A stretch of DNA of 64,000 nt from Caballeronia zhejiangensis (GCF_000698575.1 NZ_JFHD01000018.1:81584-145583), one strand, 5' to 3'. Numbered from the stretch's first letter, positions 15,869 to 24,671 are shown. Translations and numbers: made by a program. The notes: a model not told the origin generated them from the sequence alone.

Positions 15869-17449
15869 TCAGGCGCGTTCGGTAACAGCCGCGTCCGCAG
15901 TGATGTGAAACGGCAGGACGCTCTGGACGAGTTCCGTGACGCGCGCGCGCCCTTCGGATACGTCCAGGTCGTTGAAGTCGGTCGGCCGGCGTTGGAGCGA
16001 TACAAAGAACGGTGTCACGACGCGGCCGGCCGCGAGACGGGCCGCGTCCGTGGCCGCTTCGACGCCGGTGTTGCGGGTCGTTACGCGGACGTGCGGCTTA
16101 TCCGGCACAACGAGGTCGAGCGTCACGCTCCTGACCACGCCCGCGACGCTTTCCAGCGAGAGACGGTATTTACCAAGCCGTGTCTGGTGCCACTTGCCGT
16201 CTGCATAGGTGGCGCGGATCTCGACCTCCCGCGTTGCCCCATCGGCGCCGGCGACCACGCGAACCGAAACCGGCTTCGCATCGGGTGAGCCGCCAATCTC
16301 CGCGATTCTGGCCAGCGCGTTGTCGAGAAAGAACTGGTCGTTGTCCGCGCAGATGACCTTGGGCTGTGACGGCGGCAGCAACGGCGTGATCTGCCGAACG
16401 ACCTCGACCAGATTGCCCGCATCGAAAGCGATCACCACGGGCAGTCCGGTCGCTTCGTGCAGCGACGCACCTGTCGCATAACCCTCCGCGAACAGCACCG
16501 CAGGCGCGGCCGCAAGGTCGCGCGTGCGCCGCACGCCAATGGGATGGAACGCCCCCTTCTTGCGGGCATCGCGCACGAACATCTTGAAGCCGTCCGGGCC
16601 GATCGCCTGAGCCGTAAGCAGTCGGTCCTCTGCATCGCGGCCGGGAATCACGAGATATGTGGCATTGCTACGTTTCAGGACGCTTGGGTCTTTCGCGTTT
16701 AACAGCTCTGCCAGATTGTGCTTCGATGCGTGTGCAACGCGCAATCCGTACGCGCCGACGCCCTTCTTGTCCAGATAAGGATGCGGGTGCTGTTCCGCCC
16801 TCGGCAACATGGTGAGGATTTTCAGGGAGCGTTGCGCGACAAGTTCCTGAGCGCGGCGCAGGGCTGCTTCGCGCGCGGCCTGCCGTTCCCGACTTTGCGC
16901 CTCGAGCGCGGCGCGCTGCTCACGCGTGAGCTTGCCTGCCCGATACCACCACGCGCCCGACGCGCCAACGAAGTTACGGATGTAGCCATGCGGTACTCCG
17001 TCAAGTTCGATGATGTAGCCGCCATGCGATCGCGGGCCAGACTTCGTCATGACCATCGCACAGTGCCATTCGCCGTCCGCATACAGCGTGTCAGGCACAA
17101 TGAGGCCGTAGCTTCGCATCGCCTCGGCAAAGTCGGCAAGGACGTCCGTCCGGTCGATACCGGCAGCGTTCAACGCGGCATCATCCACGACCCACGCTGC
17201 GAAAGGTGTCGTATCTGCGGTGGCGGGCAACCAGCAAAGGCGAAGCTCGTGGTCCCATTCTGCGCCCATCGCGCGCGCCTTCGGGATGTCCTTAGTCGGC
17301 ACCGCAAGGAATATGCGGCCGCCAGGGCGCGTGGTCGGTGGCCGGAGGGGCGCGGCAGCGCCGCGCCGTGCCTGTTGAATAGCTCCCGGCGAGCGCGGGG
17401 GCATGCGATCCTGAAAACGCTTAGAGCGCGTGGCCATGACTGGATTCAT
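15869..17449 (-). CDS. Conjugative DNA primase-like protein (DUF5710 plus toprim, TraC type)
   Basis: 526 residues from ATG 17447-17449. This start is chosen because its ATGA overlaps the stop of the preceding small gene; the longer frame to 17647 only overlaps that gene. After a basic N-terminus comes a DUF5710-type motif (FLAVPTKDIPKARAMGAEWD, about 40-60). A toprim-like part follows with AEGYATGASLHEATGLPVV (about 320) and CADND (about 370). Such proteins prime complementary-strand synthesis on transferred single strands. Placement in the leading region, to be made early in the recipient, fits that job. Confidence 0.75.
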   Translation of the reverse strand: MNPVMATRSKRFQDRMPPRSPGAIQQARRGAAAPLRPPTTRPGGRIFLAVPTKDIPKARAMGAEWDHELRLCWLPATADTTPFAAWVVDDAALNAAGIDRTDVLADFAEAMRSYGLIVPDTLYADGEWHCAMVMTKSGPRSHGGYIIELDGVPHGYIRNFVGASGAWWYRAGKLTREQRAALEAQSRERQAAREAALRRAQELVAQRSLKILTMLPRAEQHPHPYLDKKGVGAYGLRVAHASKHNLAELLNAKDPSVLKRSNATYLVIPGRDAEDRLLTAQAIGPDGFKMFVRDARKKGAFHPIGVRRTRDLAAAPAVLFAEGYATGASLHEATGLPVVIAFDAGNLVEVVRQITPLLPPSQPKVICADNDQFFLDNALARIAEIGGSPDAKPVSVRVVAGADGATREVEIRATYADGKWHQTRLGKYRLSLESVAGVVRSVTLDLVVPDKPHVRVTTRNTGVEAATDAARLAAGRVVTPFFVSLQRRPTDFNDLDVSEGRARVTELVQSVLPFHITADAAVTERA

Positions 17450-17670
17450 GATGTGTGGCTGCTCCCGGATGCGATCTGTTGCGACCCGTTGACTTCGAAT
17501 ACCTCGCACTCCTGCGCCTGCTTGTCGTCTGGGAAGATTGGCCCGGTACGGGGCAGGTCCGCGTGCATGAGATAGGCTGGCAACGGGGCATCGCAACCGC
17601 CCCATCTGTAGTCGCCTGCCCTGCACCAGTGTCTGCATCCCCCACATACGCGTTCGTCGTCTTTATCCAT
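17446..17670 (-). CDS. Small Cys-rich protein, first gene of cassette 2
   Basis: 74 residues with a possible metal-binding cluster near the N-terminus (CGGCRHWCRAGDYRWGGC) and another Cys later. The stop overlaps the primase start (ATGA, 17446-17449). It begins about 20 nt from the left end of R2. No family was recognised. Confidence 0.65.
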   Translation of the reverse strand: MDKDDERVCGGCRHWCRAGDYRWGGCDAPLPAYLMHADLPRTGPIFPDDKQAQECEVFEVNGSQQIASGSSHTS

Positions 17671-17691
17671 CGCCCCTCCTGCCGGGTGTCG

Positions 17692-17942
17692 CTGACCGGG
17701 CCCCTAGATTTGGAGTCCCGGCGTCCGTGTTTTGCCGAGACGGCCGCACTTGCCGAAGCTGCCGCCGTTCCCCTGAGTTCATCGTCCCGCGGCCGGTTGT
17801 GGTTCGCCGCGGCGGATGTCAAGGAGAAGAGCGCGGGGTGTTGGGGCGGGCGGTCGCGCAGCGACAACACGGCCCCGCGCGCCTTGACGGACGCCAAGAC
17901 GAACCTATGGTCGCGAGGTTGGACGTGAACGGGTGGGAACGG
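17692..17942 (-). promoter_or_regulatory. R2: single-stranded-promoter-like foldback element
   Basis: Base stem CCGTTCCC (17765-17772) with GGGAACGG (17935-17942). -35 TTGACG (17884-17889) is paired with CGTCAA-type bases in GTCAAGG of the 5' arm; 16 nt; -10 TATGGT (17906-17911). Inner stem GCGCGGGG/CCCCGCGC. It would drive the five genes 17670-14400. Confidence 0.7.
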
Positions 17943-18046
17943 CCATTGACGGGTTGTGACGTCGAGGTAGAACGCCGCGCGGCGAGCGCCTTTCGCGCCA
18001 ACGGCGCGACACGACAGCGCGTCCTCAAGGACGAAGAGCGAAGCGG

Positions 18047-18070
18047 AAAAAAAACCCCGCGTGAGCGGGG
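18047..18070 (-). terminator. Terminator for the 18301 membrane gene
   Basis: On the - strand a CCCCGC-TCAC-GCGGGG hairpin is followed by eight T. It lies about 230 nt past the end of the 18301 gene and just right of R2, insulating the two. Confidence 0.85.
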
Positions 18071-18300
18071 CGTAAAACATGCTGCCATTCCGAGGGCCAT
18101 ATGCAGCATGCTGAGAGACCGTACCAGCGATGGTGAGCTTTTCCGGGAGCGAGGCGACCGGACGGCGAGGCGCTGGCAGCCCCGACCGCAGGGAGAGGGG
18201 CGAGACTCCGCAGGAGGCTCGACGCATAGCCCGCGTCTTTTGCGGGCGTAGCGCAACATAGCCGGTCTTTGCGGAGCAAAGACGCCCCAATAAATTGGGC

Positions 18301-18741
18301 TTACTCCTTTCCATCGTCGTCGACCATAACTGACCAGCGACTAACTGCACGGCGACTGGATCGCTCCCTGAGGCTTATCACGATTCGCCATGCCAATGCG
18401 ATGCAAAATACGACAAACGATAATCCTGCATATCCGACGAGCGCGCGTTTGACGACATACCAGCTCGCACTGCTCGGAGCACAATCTGAAGGAAATGAAA
18501 CACTCAGTAAGCCACCGACAGACGAACTGCAAAAGCGAACTGCGGATACTACTGCTGGAGCGACCATCCATACAAGCGCACTCAGCGTCAGCAGAATAAT
18601 CGACCCAACAAAAAATTCAGTTGCGACGGAAAACGTCACAACGCGATCGACATGATTCGGCGTGACTGCCGCCGTTGCGGCCGCAGCTCGGCCCGTGGAC
18701 ACCCTTGCTGCAATGAATCCAAAAACGATCGACGTGAGCAT
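18301..18741 (-). CDS. Unknown membrane protein lacking an R element
   Basis: 146 residues from ATG 18739-18741, chosen because membrane-protein character begins there; the frame is open further upstream but that stretch is not protein-like. Three hydrophobic segments are visible: the N-terminus (LTSIVFGFIAARV), residues about 42-64 (FFVGSIILLTLSALVWMVAPAVV) and about 95-120 (ALVGYAGLSFVVFCIALAW). The local DNA is more AT-rich than its surroundings. No R element precedes it. No family was recognised. Confidence 0.5.
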   Translation of the reverse strand: MLTSIVFGFIAARVSTGRAAAATAAVTPNHVDRVVTFSVATEFFVGSIILLTLSALVWMVAPAVVSAVRFCSSSVGGLLSVSFPSDCAPSSASWYVVKRALVGYAGLSFVVFCIALAWRIVISLRERSSRRAVSRWSVMVDDDGKE

Positions 18742-19216
18742 GGCCCCGGCACACTTCAGTTCTGGTTCGTGTTCTGCCGTGGCCCTATGGTATTGCCGAT
18801 CATGGGTTGAGCGACCATACCTGAAGGAGGTTCGACAGAGATTGACGTGATCGGGGCGACTCTGTTCCCGAAGCGTAGCCTTAGACGACGCGTGTCTGCT
18901 GCCGCGCAAGCGGCGAGCATGGCACGCGTTTTCTGGCTTTTGGTTTTTTGCTTCAAGTGGTCTCCGCGGCTACCTTGATGGTCCTGCAAAGCAGGGCCAC
19001 AATTTAATTTTACTCAGTTCTGCAACTGAGCACAATTATATTATGAAAATGCTTGCGGCCCGAGGGAGGGAGTTCCAAGGGGGAACCGGAACGGGGTTCC
19101 TCCTTGGTCGGCGAAGCCGAGTGTCCCTTGTCGCCCAGCGGTCCGAACGATGAGCGCCGGAGGCGCGAAGAGGAAGGATCGTGAGGCGCCGTTTGGCCGG
19201 GCGAAGTTACCCACAG
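18742..19216. other. Non-coding gap with a possible conventional promoter
   Basis: Partly AT-rich (around 18995-19050), with TATAAT readable on the - strand near 19035 but no clear -35. It could serve the 18301 gene. No RNA or gene was recognised. Confidence 0.35.
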
Positions 19217-19241
19217 AAAAAAAACCCCGCTCAAGGCGGGG
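19217..19241 (-). terminator. Terminator of the ParB-like gene
   Basis: On the - strand CCCCGC-CTTGA-GCGGGG is followed by eight T, 38 nt past the stop of the 19280 gene. Confidence 0.9.
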
Positions 19242-19279
19242 CGAAAAAGGTCCGAAGACCCGAGGGAGAAACTGGACGG

Positions 19280-21553
19280 TCAGGCCGCCTGCCGCATTCC
19301 ACGCAGTGCTTGCGGATTGGTCGTCGGGAACGGCCAGGCGATCGCTGGCGAAGTCGGCTTGCGGGGCCCATCATCACGGTCGGACTTGCGCGCGCTCACT
19401 TCTGCCGGAACGGTTCCGAAATCGGCCGCCTTCGGGAACGGCCACGGTGCCGCATCCGCGTGCTGAGGGCCTTCGGACGCTGCGGAGTCGTCGCACTCTC
19501 CGGCGTCGAGCGTGACGTCGTCGCACTCGTCGTCCGCATCGTCGTCGTCATCACCGTAGAACCGTACTTCTGCGACCTGGGCTGCGGCCATGAATTCGGG
19601 CAACCAGTCCTTGCCTTGCAGCAGCTTCTCGGCTGCCTGCGCTGCTTCGCCCTTCTTCATCTTGGCGAGCCGCGCCCCTTCTTCCTTCGAGACGACCTCG
19701 CTCACGACTGCAACGATGCGATCCTTGGACACATGATCGAGGTAGCTTGCTCGCGTCGGTTGCCAGTAGGCGGACAGGTTCAGGCTCAGAGCGCCCGCCA
19801 GAGCATTTACCGCGCTCGGGCCCTCCTCGCGCGAGACGCCGTTGATGCTCAGCGACGTGCAGACAGCCAGCAAGTTCAACAGGCGGTCCTGCGGCTGCTC
19901 CAACAGCCAGCCGAACAGCAGGTTGGGATTTTTCGGAATCTGAGCGCGCCATGAGTCCACGTAGGCGCGAAGGCCCGAAGCGTGCTCGGTCTGCTCCAAG
20001 TCCGGTGCCGACCGGGCCAGTTCGTAAGTCACTTCGCGCGCGCTGATCTGCGCGACGCTCAGTCGGTCGAGGCTACTACCCGTGTAGAGATATTCGAGCG
20101 CAAGCTTGTGAACAGTCGCCACCAGTGCGACCTGCGGATTCTGTGAGAGAGCGGACTGCACAGCAGCCGTCCGGTGCGCCGTCAGGTTCAGCAGCAGCTT
20201 TTCGGAGTGAACGCCCTTCTCTTTTTTGGTCAGGCTGTGCGGAACAGCGACGCCGTTGTCCTCCATCATCGCGCGTGCTTCGGCGCGATCTTCGCGACGA
20301 ACGAGGCCACGCACGACCTCCAGTTCGCCGTGGTAACCAACGGCCACGACAGCGCCGCTGACCTTCATCTGTTCGGCCGTGAAATTGCCTTCCCTTTCGT
20401 CCATTTCATCAATGGCTTGCGACACCTTGTCGAATTCGTCGCTCAGGGCTTGCCACGCTTCGTCGCTGAGGTAGGCCTCGTCGCCTTCGTCAGCATTCTC
20501 GTGCGCATCCAGCTTGTCCGAGATTTCCCCGGACCGCTTTTCAAGTTCGTCGTAACGCGCCTGTTCGTCAGCGGTCAGGGGTACGGGTTCTGCGTCCAGT
20601 TGGGTGAACTGGTTGCGGTCGCTGTAGTCGAACTTCGGTCGGGCCTCGACCCATGCCCATCCTTGCGCCTTGATGGCTTCGACCTCGCTGGCGACCTTTG
20701 CATCGAACAGCCGGTTCAGGACGTCGCGGTTGACGATAAAGCCATCGTCGCGCTCGGCAAAGAGATCACGTTCCACGATTCCACCAGCAGCCTCGTAGGC
20801 CTCCACCGTGACGAACTTGACCATCCGGTCGCCAAGCGTCAGCTTGTCGCCTTTCAGCACAGCGCGCAGTTCGTGCGGCTGCTGTGACCACGAATGTTTC
20901 GCGCCGAACCATGCGGCTTCCTGTCGTTCATGGTCATCGGTCATGGCGAGGGCCTTGATCTGGTCAAGGTCCATTTCGTCGGTAGCGAACAGGTCGAACA
21001 GCTTGGGCGACACGTTCGCCAGCTTCAGATAGCCCGCGACGGTCTTAGGCGTTACCTTGAACACAGCGGCGATGAACTCGGGGCTGCGACCTTCATCCGC
21101 GAGCGCCTTATAGGCGATAAACTGGTCTGCCGGGTGCGGTGGCACGCGCAGGTCGTTCTCCGATGCACTGGCGAGAATCGCCTCGGCCTCAGTGATGACG
21201 ATGCAGCGCACCGGAAAATCCTCGCTGATGTGGCCGCGCTCGACGTTGAGAAGCAAAGCCTGTCGGCGCGTTTCTCCTGCATCCACGCCATACGTCTGCG
21301 CCCTTTTTGCGGACACCTTCATCGGGTGGACGACCAGATTTTGCAGGAGGTTGACTGCGAGGATATTGTCCGCGATTGCCTCGATGCTCGCCGGGTCACG
21401 CTTGGTCTTGCGCTGGTTGTACGGCGAGGCGACCAGACGCTTGAGCGGAATCAGCACCTCTGCCGAGCCTGCCTTGAGTGCGTTCGGCAGTTCTGCGGTC
21501 GTCGTGTTCTCGTTCGCGGTCTGGTTGGTGTCGTGGGCGTTCACGGTTTGCAT
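19280..21553 (-). CDS. Large leading-region ParB/RepB/Spo0J-family protein
   Basis: 757 residues, twice the size of a partition ParB. The N-terminal half has the ParB/Srx core (LVASPYNQRKTKRD, DAGETRRQALLLN, SENDLRVPPHPADQFIAY) and a helix-turn-helix (SPEFIAAVFKVTPKTVAGYLKLANVSPKLFDL). The middle is a charged coiled coil, and the C-terminus is acidic (GDDDDDADDECDD). It is unlinked to a ParA. Long ParB-like proteins recur in leading regions of conjugative plasmids, where their role is not settled; DNA protection or anti-SOS functions have been discussed. Single-gene cassette 3, driven from R3. Confidence 0.85.
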   Translation of the reverse strand: MQTVNAHDTNQTANENTTTAELPNALKAGSAEVLIPLKRLVASPYNQRKTKRDPASIEAIADNILAVNLLQNLVVHPMKVSAKRAQTYGVDAGETRRQALLLNVERGHISEDFPVRCIVITEAEAILASASENDLRVPPHPADQFIAYKALADEGRSPEFIAAVFKVTPKTVAGYLKLANVSPKLFDLFATDEMDLDQIKALAMTDDHERQEAAWFGAKHSWSQQPHELRAVLKGDKLTLGDRMVKFVTVEAYEAAGGIVERDLFAERDDGFIVNRDVLNRLFDAKVASEVEAIKAQGWAWVEARPKFDYSDRNQFTQLDAEPVPLTADEQARYDELEKRSGEISDKLDAHENADEGDEAYLSDEAWQALSDEFDKVSQAIDEMDEREGNFTAEQMKVSGAVVAVGYHGELEVVRGLVRREDRAEARAMMEDNGVAVPHSLTKKEKGVHSEKLLLNLTAHRTAAVQSALSQNPQVALVATVHKLALEYLYTGSSLDRLSVAQISAREVTYELARSAPDLEQTEHASGLRAYVDSWRAQIPKNPNLLFGWLLEQPQDRLLNLLAVCTSLSINGVSREEGPSAVNALAGALSLNLSAYWQPTRASYLDHVSKDRIVAVVSEVVSKEEGARLAKMKKGEAAQAAEKLLQGKDWLPEFMAAAQVAEVRFYGDDDDDADDECDDVTLDAGECDDSAASEGPQHADAAPWPFPKAADFGTVPAEVSARKSDRDDGPRKPTSPAIAWPFPTTNPQALRGMRQAA

Positions 21554-21590
21554 GGCAGTTCCTCAATGAAGGTTGAAGGTGTGACGGGAC

Positions 21591-21843
21591 CGCCGGGCCC
21601 CTAGATTCTGAGTCCCGGCGTAAGCCGTTCTGTTGAGTCGGCGGCTTGCGCTTTGCAGCTGCCGCCGTTCCCCTGAGTTCGTCGTCCCGCGACGAAAGGA
21701 GCGAGGGCCGACGCCGGGTCAAGGATTGACGCGTGGGGTGGGTGCGGGATGGAGCGATAGCGACTGACACGGCCCCACGCGCCTTGACGCGGCAAAGGCT
21801 CGAGCTACAGTCGCGGGAAGTGGACGACGGACCAGGGGACGGC
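21591..21843 (-). promoter_or_regulatory. R3: single-stranded-promoter-like foldback element
   Basis: Base stem starts at CCGTTCCCCTG (21665) and closes at 21843 with one bulge. -35 TTGACG (21784-21789), 16 nt, -10 TACAGT (21806-21811). The inner stem is GCGTGGGG with CCCCACGC, a compensated change from GCGCGGGG/CCCCGCGC in most copies. It would drive the ParB-like gene. Confidence 0.75.
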
Positions 21844-22112
21844 AGGTGTTGGCAGCTGCTGGCCGTCGACGAGGCAGAACGCCCCGCGCGGCGAGCGCGC
21901 TATCTGAGCACTGCGACGAGAGGAGCGGTGCGAAGCTGGAGGGGATGGCCCGCGCCGGGGCAAGCTGCGGGACGCAGCGCGCCCCAAGAGCGGCTGGTTC
22001 CGGAAACTGGCCCGCGACGAGGCGGCTTGCATGCCGGTCTGCAGGGCAGGCCGGCGGGCAAGGTGCAGCGGGCCGGCTCGATCGCAGCTGTGACACCGCG
22101 CACGCGCAAACG

Positions 22113-22136
22113 AAAAAAAACCCGCCGGTCGGCGGG
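22113..22136 (-). terminator. Terminator of cassette 4
   Basis: On the - strand CCCGCC-GACC-GGCGGG is followed by eight T, 35 nt past the lipoprotein gene stop at 22171. Confidence 0.9.
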
Positions 22137-22170
22137 CTTCACGCGGCACGTATGCGGGTGTCAGTGTCCA

Positions 22171-22557
22171 TCAGCCGATCAGCCCGCCTTTCACCTCGTC
22201 AACGGAGTCAGTGAAAGTGTATTTCTTCACACGGCCAGCGTCGTCGAAAAGGATGAGAAGCTGCTTTTTGTGAACGTCGGCGCCACGCGCGAACATCGAA
22301 ACGATCGGCACGAAGTTGATCGCCTTCGGCGTGGCACGCGCGTAGCTGTACGTCCACTGCTCGACGCTGTTCTCGTTGTAGGTCACCTTCGATGGCGAGC
22401 CCAGCGCGTGCAGGACCTCACTCTTGGTCGTCTTCCCTTCATCGATTTGCGCGCTGATGCTGTCGGCGCTCTGCTCCCTCATGGCCATGTTGCCCGCACT
22501 GGTTGCGCAGCCCGATACGAGGATGGTGACCACAACTGCAACAAGAATCGACTTCAT
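22171..22557 (-). CDS. BamE/SmpA-like lipoprotein
   Basis: 128 residues with a lipoprotein signal (MKSILVAVVVTILVSGC, lipobox VSGC, Cys17). The mature part has the SmpA/OmlA/BamE pattern: GKTTKSEVLHALGSPSKV, then a WTYSY strand, then LLILFDDAGRVKKYTF. Chromosomal BamE belongs to the outer-membrane assembly machine. Plasmid-borne relatives have unknown roles, and a surface or entry-exclusion role is possible. Second gene of cassette 4. Confidence 0.8.
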   Translation of the reverse strand: MKSILVAVVVTILVSGCATSAGNMAMREQSADSISAQIDEGKTTKSEVLHALGSPSKVTYNENSVEQWTYSYARATPKAINFVPIVSMFARGADVHKKQLLILFDDAGRVKKYTFTDSVDEVKGGLIG

Positions 22558-22624
22558 GATTAAGGCTCCTGATTAAGTGAAAGAGAAAAGCAGATAAGTC
22601 ACATTCCCGGCTGCTGCGCTACCG

Positions 22625-22903
22625 CTATTGAAGCAACGCGGTTACATCTCCAGCGTCCTCGACAACATAGGCACCGATGCGGCCGCCCTTGATGCGCCAT
22701 GCTTTCGCCGTGCAGCCCGCCTTGATCGGCCCGAACAGTTCGACAAAGCACTGCGCGACCTCCTCGACGGTTTCACACGCGGGCGGATCGTATCGGTACT
22801 CCACGCGAGTCATACCGAGCGCATCCGGTGCCGAATACACCTCGATCCTGTGATAGTTACCAGCGGCGATTGCCTGCGCAATCGAGCGACCTGCTTCGAC
22901 CAT
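22625..22903 (-). CDS. Unknown small protein, first gene of cassette 4
   Basis: 92 residues. AGGAGGG precedes ATG 22901-22903 directly after the R4 leader. An alternating strand/helix composition is seen (HRIEVYSAP, TRVEYRYDPP, AYVVEDAG) with two Cys; there are no membrane segments. No family was recognised. Confidence 0.65.
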   Translation of the reverse strand: MVEAGRSIAQAIAAGNYHRIEVYSAPDALGMTRVEYRYDPPACETVEEVAQCFVELFGPIKAGCTAKAWRIKGGRIGAYVVEDAGDVTALLQ

Positions 22904-22930
22904 GAAAAGGCCCTCCTGTTGGGTGTTACG

Positions 22931-23186
22931 CTGACCGGGACCCTAGATTCCGAGTCCCGGCGTAGAAGTTGTTCTGCCGAGTTGGCGGGCTGCGCTTCGC
23001 AGCTGCCGCCGTTCCCCTGAGTTCGTCGTCCCGCGACGATTCGTGCGAGGACCGGCGACGCGTCAAGGAATCAAGCGCGGGGTGGGTGCGGGATGGAGCG
23101 CAGCGACTGACACGGCCCCGCGCGCCTTGACGCGGCAAAGGCCTGAGCTAAGGTCGCGGGAACTGGACGGCGAACCAGGGGAACGG
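22931..23186 (-). promoter_or_regulatory. R4: single-stranded-promoter-like foldback element (type copy)
   Basis: Stems from base to tip: CCGTTCCCCTG (23009-23019) with 23176-23186; GTTC/GAAC; TCCCGCGAC (23029-23037) with 23153-23161; CGCGTCAAGG (23059-23068) with 23125-23134; GCGCGGGG (23075-23082) with 23116-23123. -35 TTGACG (23127-23132) is fully paired. -10 TAAGGT (23149-23154) has its first four bases in a bubble. A near-identical tail shared with R5-R8 runs on to about 23,450. Confidence 0.8.
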
Positions 23187-23466
23187 TGGGTGTCGGCAGC
23201 AGCAGCTCACGCACGAGGCAGGACGCCCCGCGTGGCGAGCGCGCTATCCGAGCGGTGCGACGTCAGGAGCGCCGCGAGGCTGGAGGGGATGGCTCGCGCC
23301 GGGGCGAGTCCGCGGGACGCGGCGTGGCCCCAAGAGCGGAGTCGTCCGGTCACCGGGCCGCGAGATCGCAGCTTGCGTGACGGGCTGCGCAGCGGACCGG
23401 CACGCAGGGTGCAGCGGCACGGCTCGATAGCGGCGCGCGGCCCAGTAACCGGCAGGGCTGCGACAT

Positions 23467-23661
23467 CTAGTCGCCGGTGTACAGCTGTTCCAGCACGCGA
23501 TCGGATTCCGGGCGGCTCTCCCAAAGGGCGTCCATGTGCGCCAGGGCGAGGCTTCGGGTCATCGCGTTGTGGACCGTTACGCCGTCGCAGACCACGTCAA
23601 AGCTCTGACAGAGGCGACCGTTCGGCGCTCGTCTGGTGACTGGATGGATTGAGAGCTGCAT
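23467..23661 (-). CDS. Unknown small protein, last gene of cassette 5
   Basis: 64 residues (pattern SFDVVCDGVTVHNAMTRSLAL then AHMDALWESRPESD). It resembles small plasmid-encoded proteins without known function. It follows the 127-residue gene by 6 nt. Confidence 0.6.
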   Translation of the reverse strand: MQLSIHPVTRRAPNGRLCQSFDVVCDGVTVHNAMTRSLALAHMDALWESRPESDRVLEQLYTGD

Positions 23662-23667
23662 AGATCC

Positions 23668-24051
23668 TCAGTTGGTAGGGCTGGTGTCCGGCAGGGACAA
23701 GCGTCCGGTGTCGTACATGTGCAGCATGGTCAGCAGATATTCGGGGTCGGCGGGCCATCTGCATTGTTGCCAGTACGCGTGCAAGGCGCTGCGAACAGGT
23801 GCCCGATATCCGCGCAGGCGGCCGCGAGCTTTGCGCCACTGCGTCGCGCGACGCGAGCGGTCCGCAGCCGTCTGCCGGTCCCACTGCTCGCGTCGCCCCT
23901 TCATTTCCTCATCGGCGCCGATCTGCTCGGCGGCGATTTGGTCGGCGAAGAGCGGAAAGGCTTCACGCTCCAGGCGCTGTTTGCGCGCGAACGCGGCGCG
24001 CTTACGCGGCGTGTCGGTGAATTCGTAACGTCCATATCGCTTGAATCGCAT
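23668..24051 (-). CDS. Unknown basic protein in cassette 5
   Basis: 127 residues, very rich in Arg, Lys and aromatic residues (KRYGRYEFTDTPRKRAAFARK, then RRATQWRKARGRLRGY). That composition suggests nucleic-acid binding. No family was recognised. It lies 6 nt before the next gene. Confidence 0.6.
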   Translation of the reverse strand: MRFKRYGRYEFTDTPRKRAAFARKQRLEREAFPLFADQIAAEQIGADEEMKGRREQWDRQTAADRSRRATQWRKARGRLRGYRAPVRSALHAYWQQCRWPADPEYLLTMLHMYDTGRLSLPDTSPTN

Positions 24052-24091
24052 TTTTGTGGTGGGTGAGCGATCCGCTCACCCTTCCTTTTCG

Positions 24092-24280
24092 TTACTGGTT
24101 AGCTGCAGCGAGTGCGGCGCGCACGTGCCGCGTGATCGCACGCTGCGCGCCTGCATACGTGTTGCGACGCTGCAGCGTGAATCCGCCGTCGGCATACATG
24201 ATCTGAGTCTGGATGGTCTCGACGCCGTCCTGATAGGCCAGGTGAATGTAGTGCCCTTTGTAGCCGATGGTATGGAACAT
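24092..24280 (-). CDS. Unknown small protein in cassette 5
   Basis: 62 residues from ATG 24278-24280, which follows the preceding stop (24282-24284) by one base; the longer open frame is rejected for that reason. Beta-rich start (FHTIGYKGHYIHLAYQDGVE), basic helix at the end. No family was recognised. Confidence 0.6.
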   Translation of the reverse strand: MFHTIGYKGHYIHLAYQDGVETIQTQIMYADGGFTLQRRNTYAGAQRAITRHVRAALAAANQ

Positions 24281-24281
24281 G

Positions 24282-24635
24282 TCAGGCCTCGACCGTGACC
24301 GGAAATCCTGCTGTGGCGAGTTCAGCGCGCGCCTCGTCGTCCCAGCTCGCGGGCGAATCCGACTCGCAGCGGTAGGCATACTCCAATGCCTTTTCGCGTG
24401 CTTCCTCCGTCAACAGGCCGGTGACCTTTACCGCCACTTCGCGGTAGGTGCCGAAGTCGTGCGCGTTACTCTTGATGAAAAGGCCAACGCCTTCCGGCGG
24501 CTCGCCCATTGCGCGCTTGATCTGGTTGATGAATGCGCGGCACTCGGCGCGGCTGCACTCCGGGTAATTGGATTCACCGACCTGCGCGCACTGCTCATCG
24601 CAGGGAGCGGAACCAATCTCGATCGTTTCGACCAT
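24282..24635 (-). CDS. Unknown acidic Cys-containing protein in cassette 5
   Basis: 117 residues, acidic, with four Cys in the first 35 residues (CDEQC and CSRAEC), which could bind metal. No family was recognised. It is the second gene of the five-gene cassette 5. Acidic small proteins are common among DNA-mimic anti-restriction factors, but there is no specific motif here. Confidence 0.6.
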   Translation of the reverse strand: MVETIEIGSAPCDEQCAQVGESNYPECSRAECRAFINQIKRAMGEPPEGVGLFIKSNAHDFGTYREVAVKVTGLLTEEAREKALEYAYRCESDSPASWDDEARAELATAGFPVTVEA

Positions 24636-24671
24636 TGCAAAATCCTCCAGTAAGGGGTGTGGTAACGGGAT

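Noticed and set aside
16718..17575. 285-codon + strand open frame across the primase
   Set aside because: Antisense to a gene with clear DUF5710 and toprim motifs; no protein-like motif.
19280..21553. Third partition system
   Set aside because: The ParB-like protein is long, has no ParA partner and lies in the leading region, so a partition role is unlikely.
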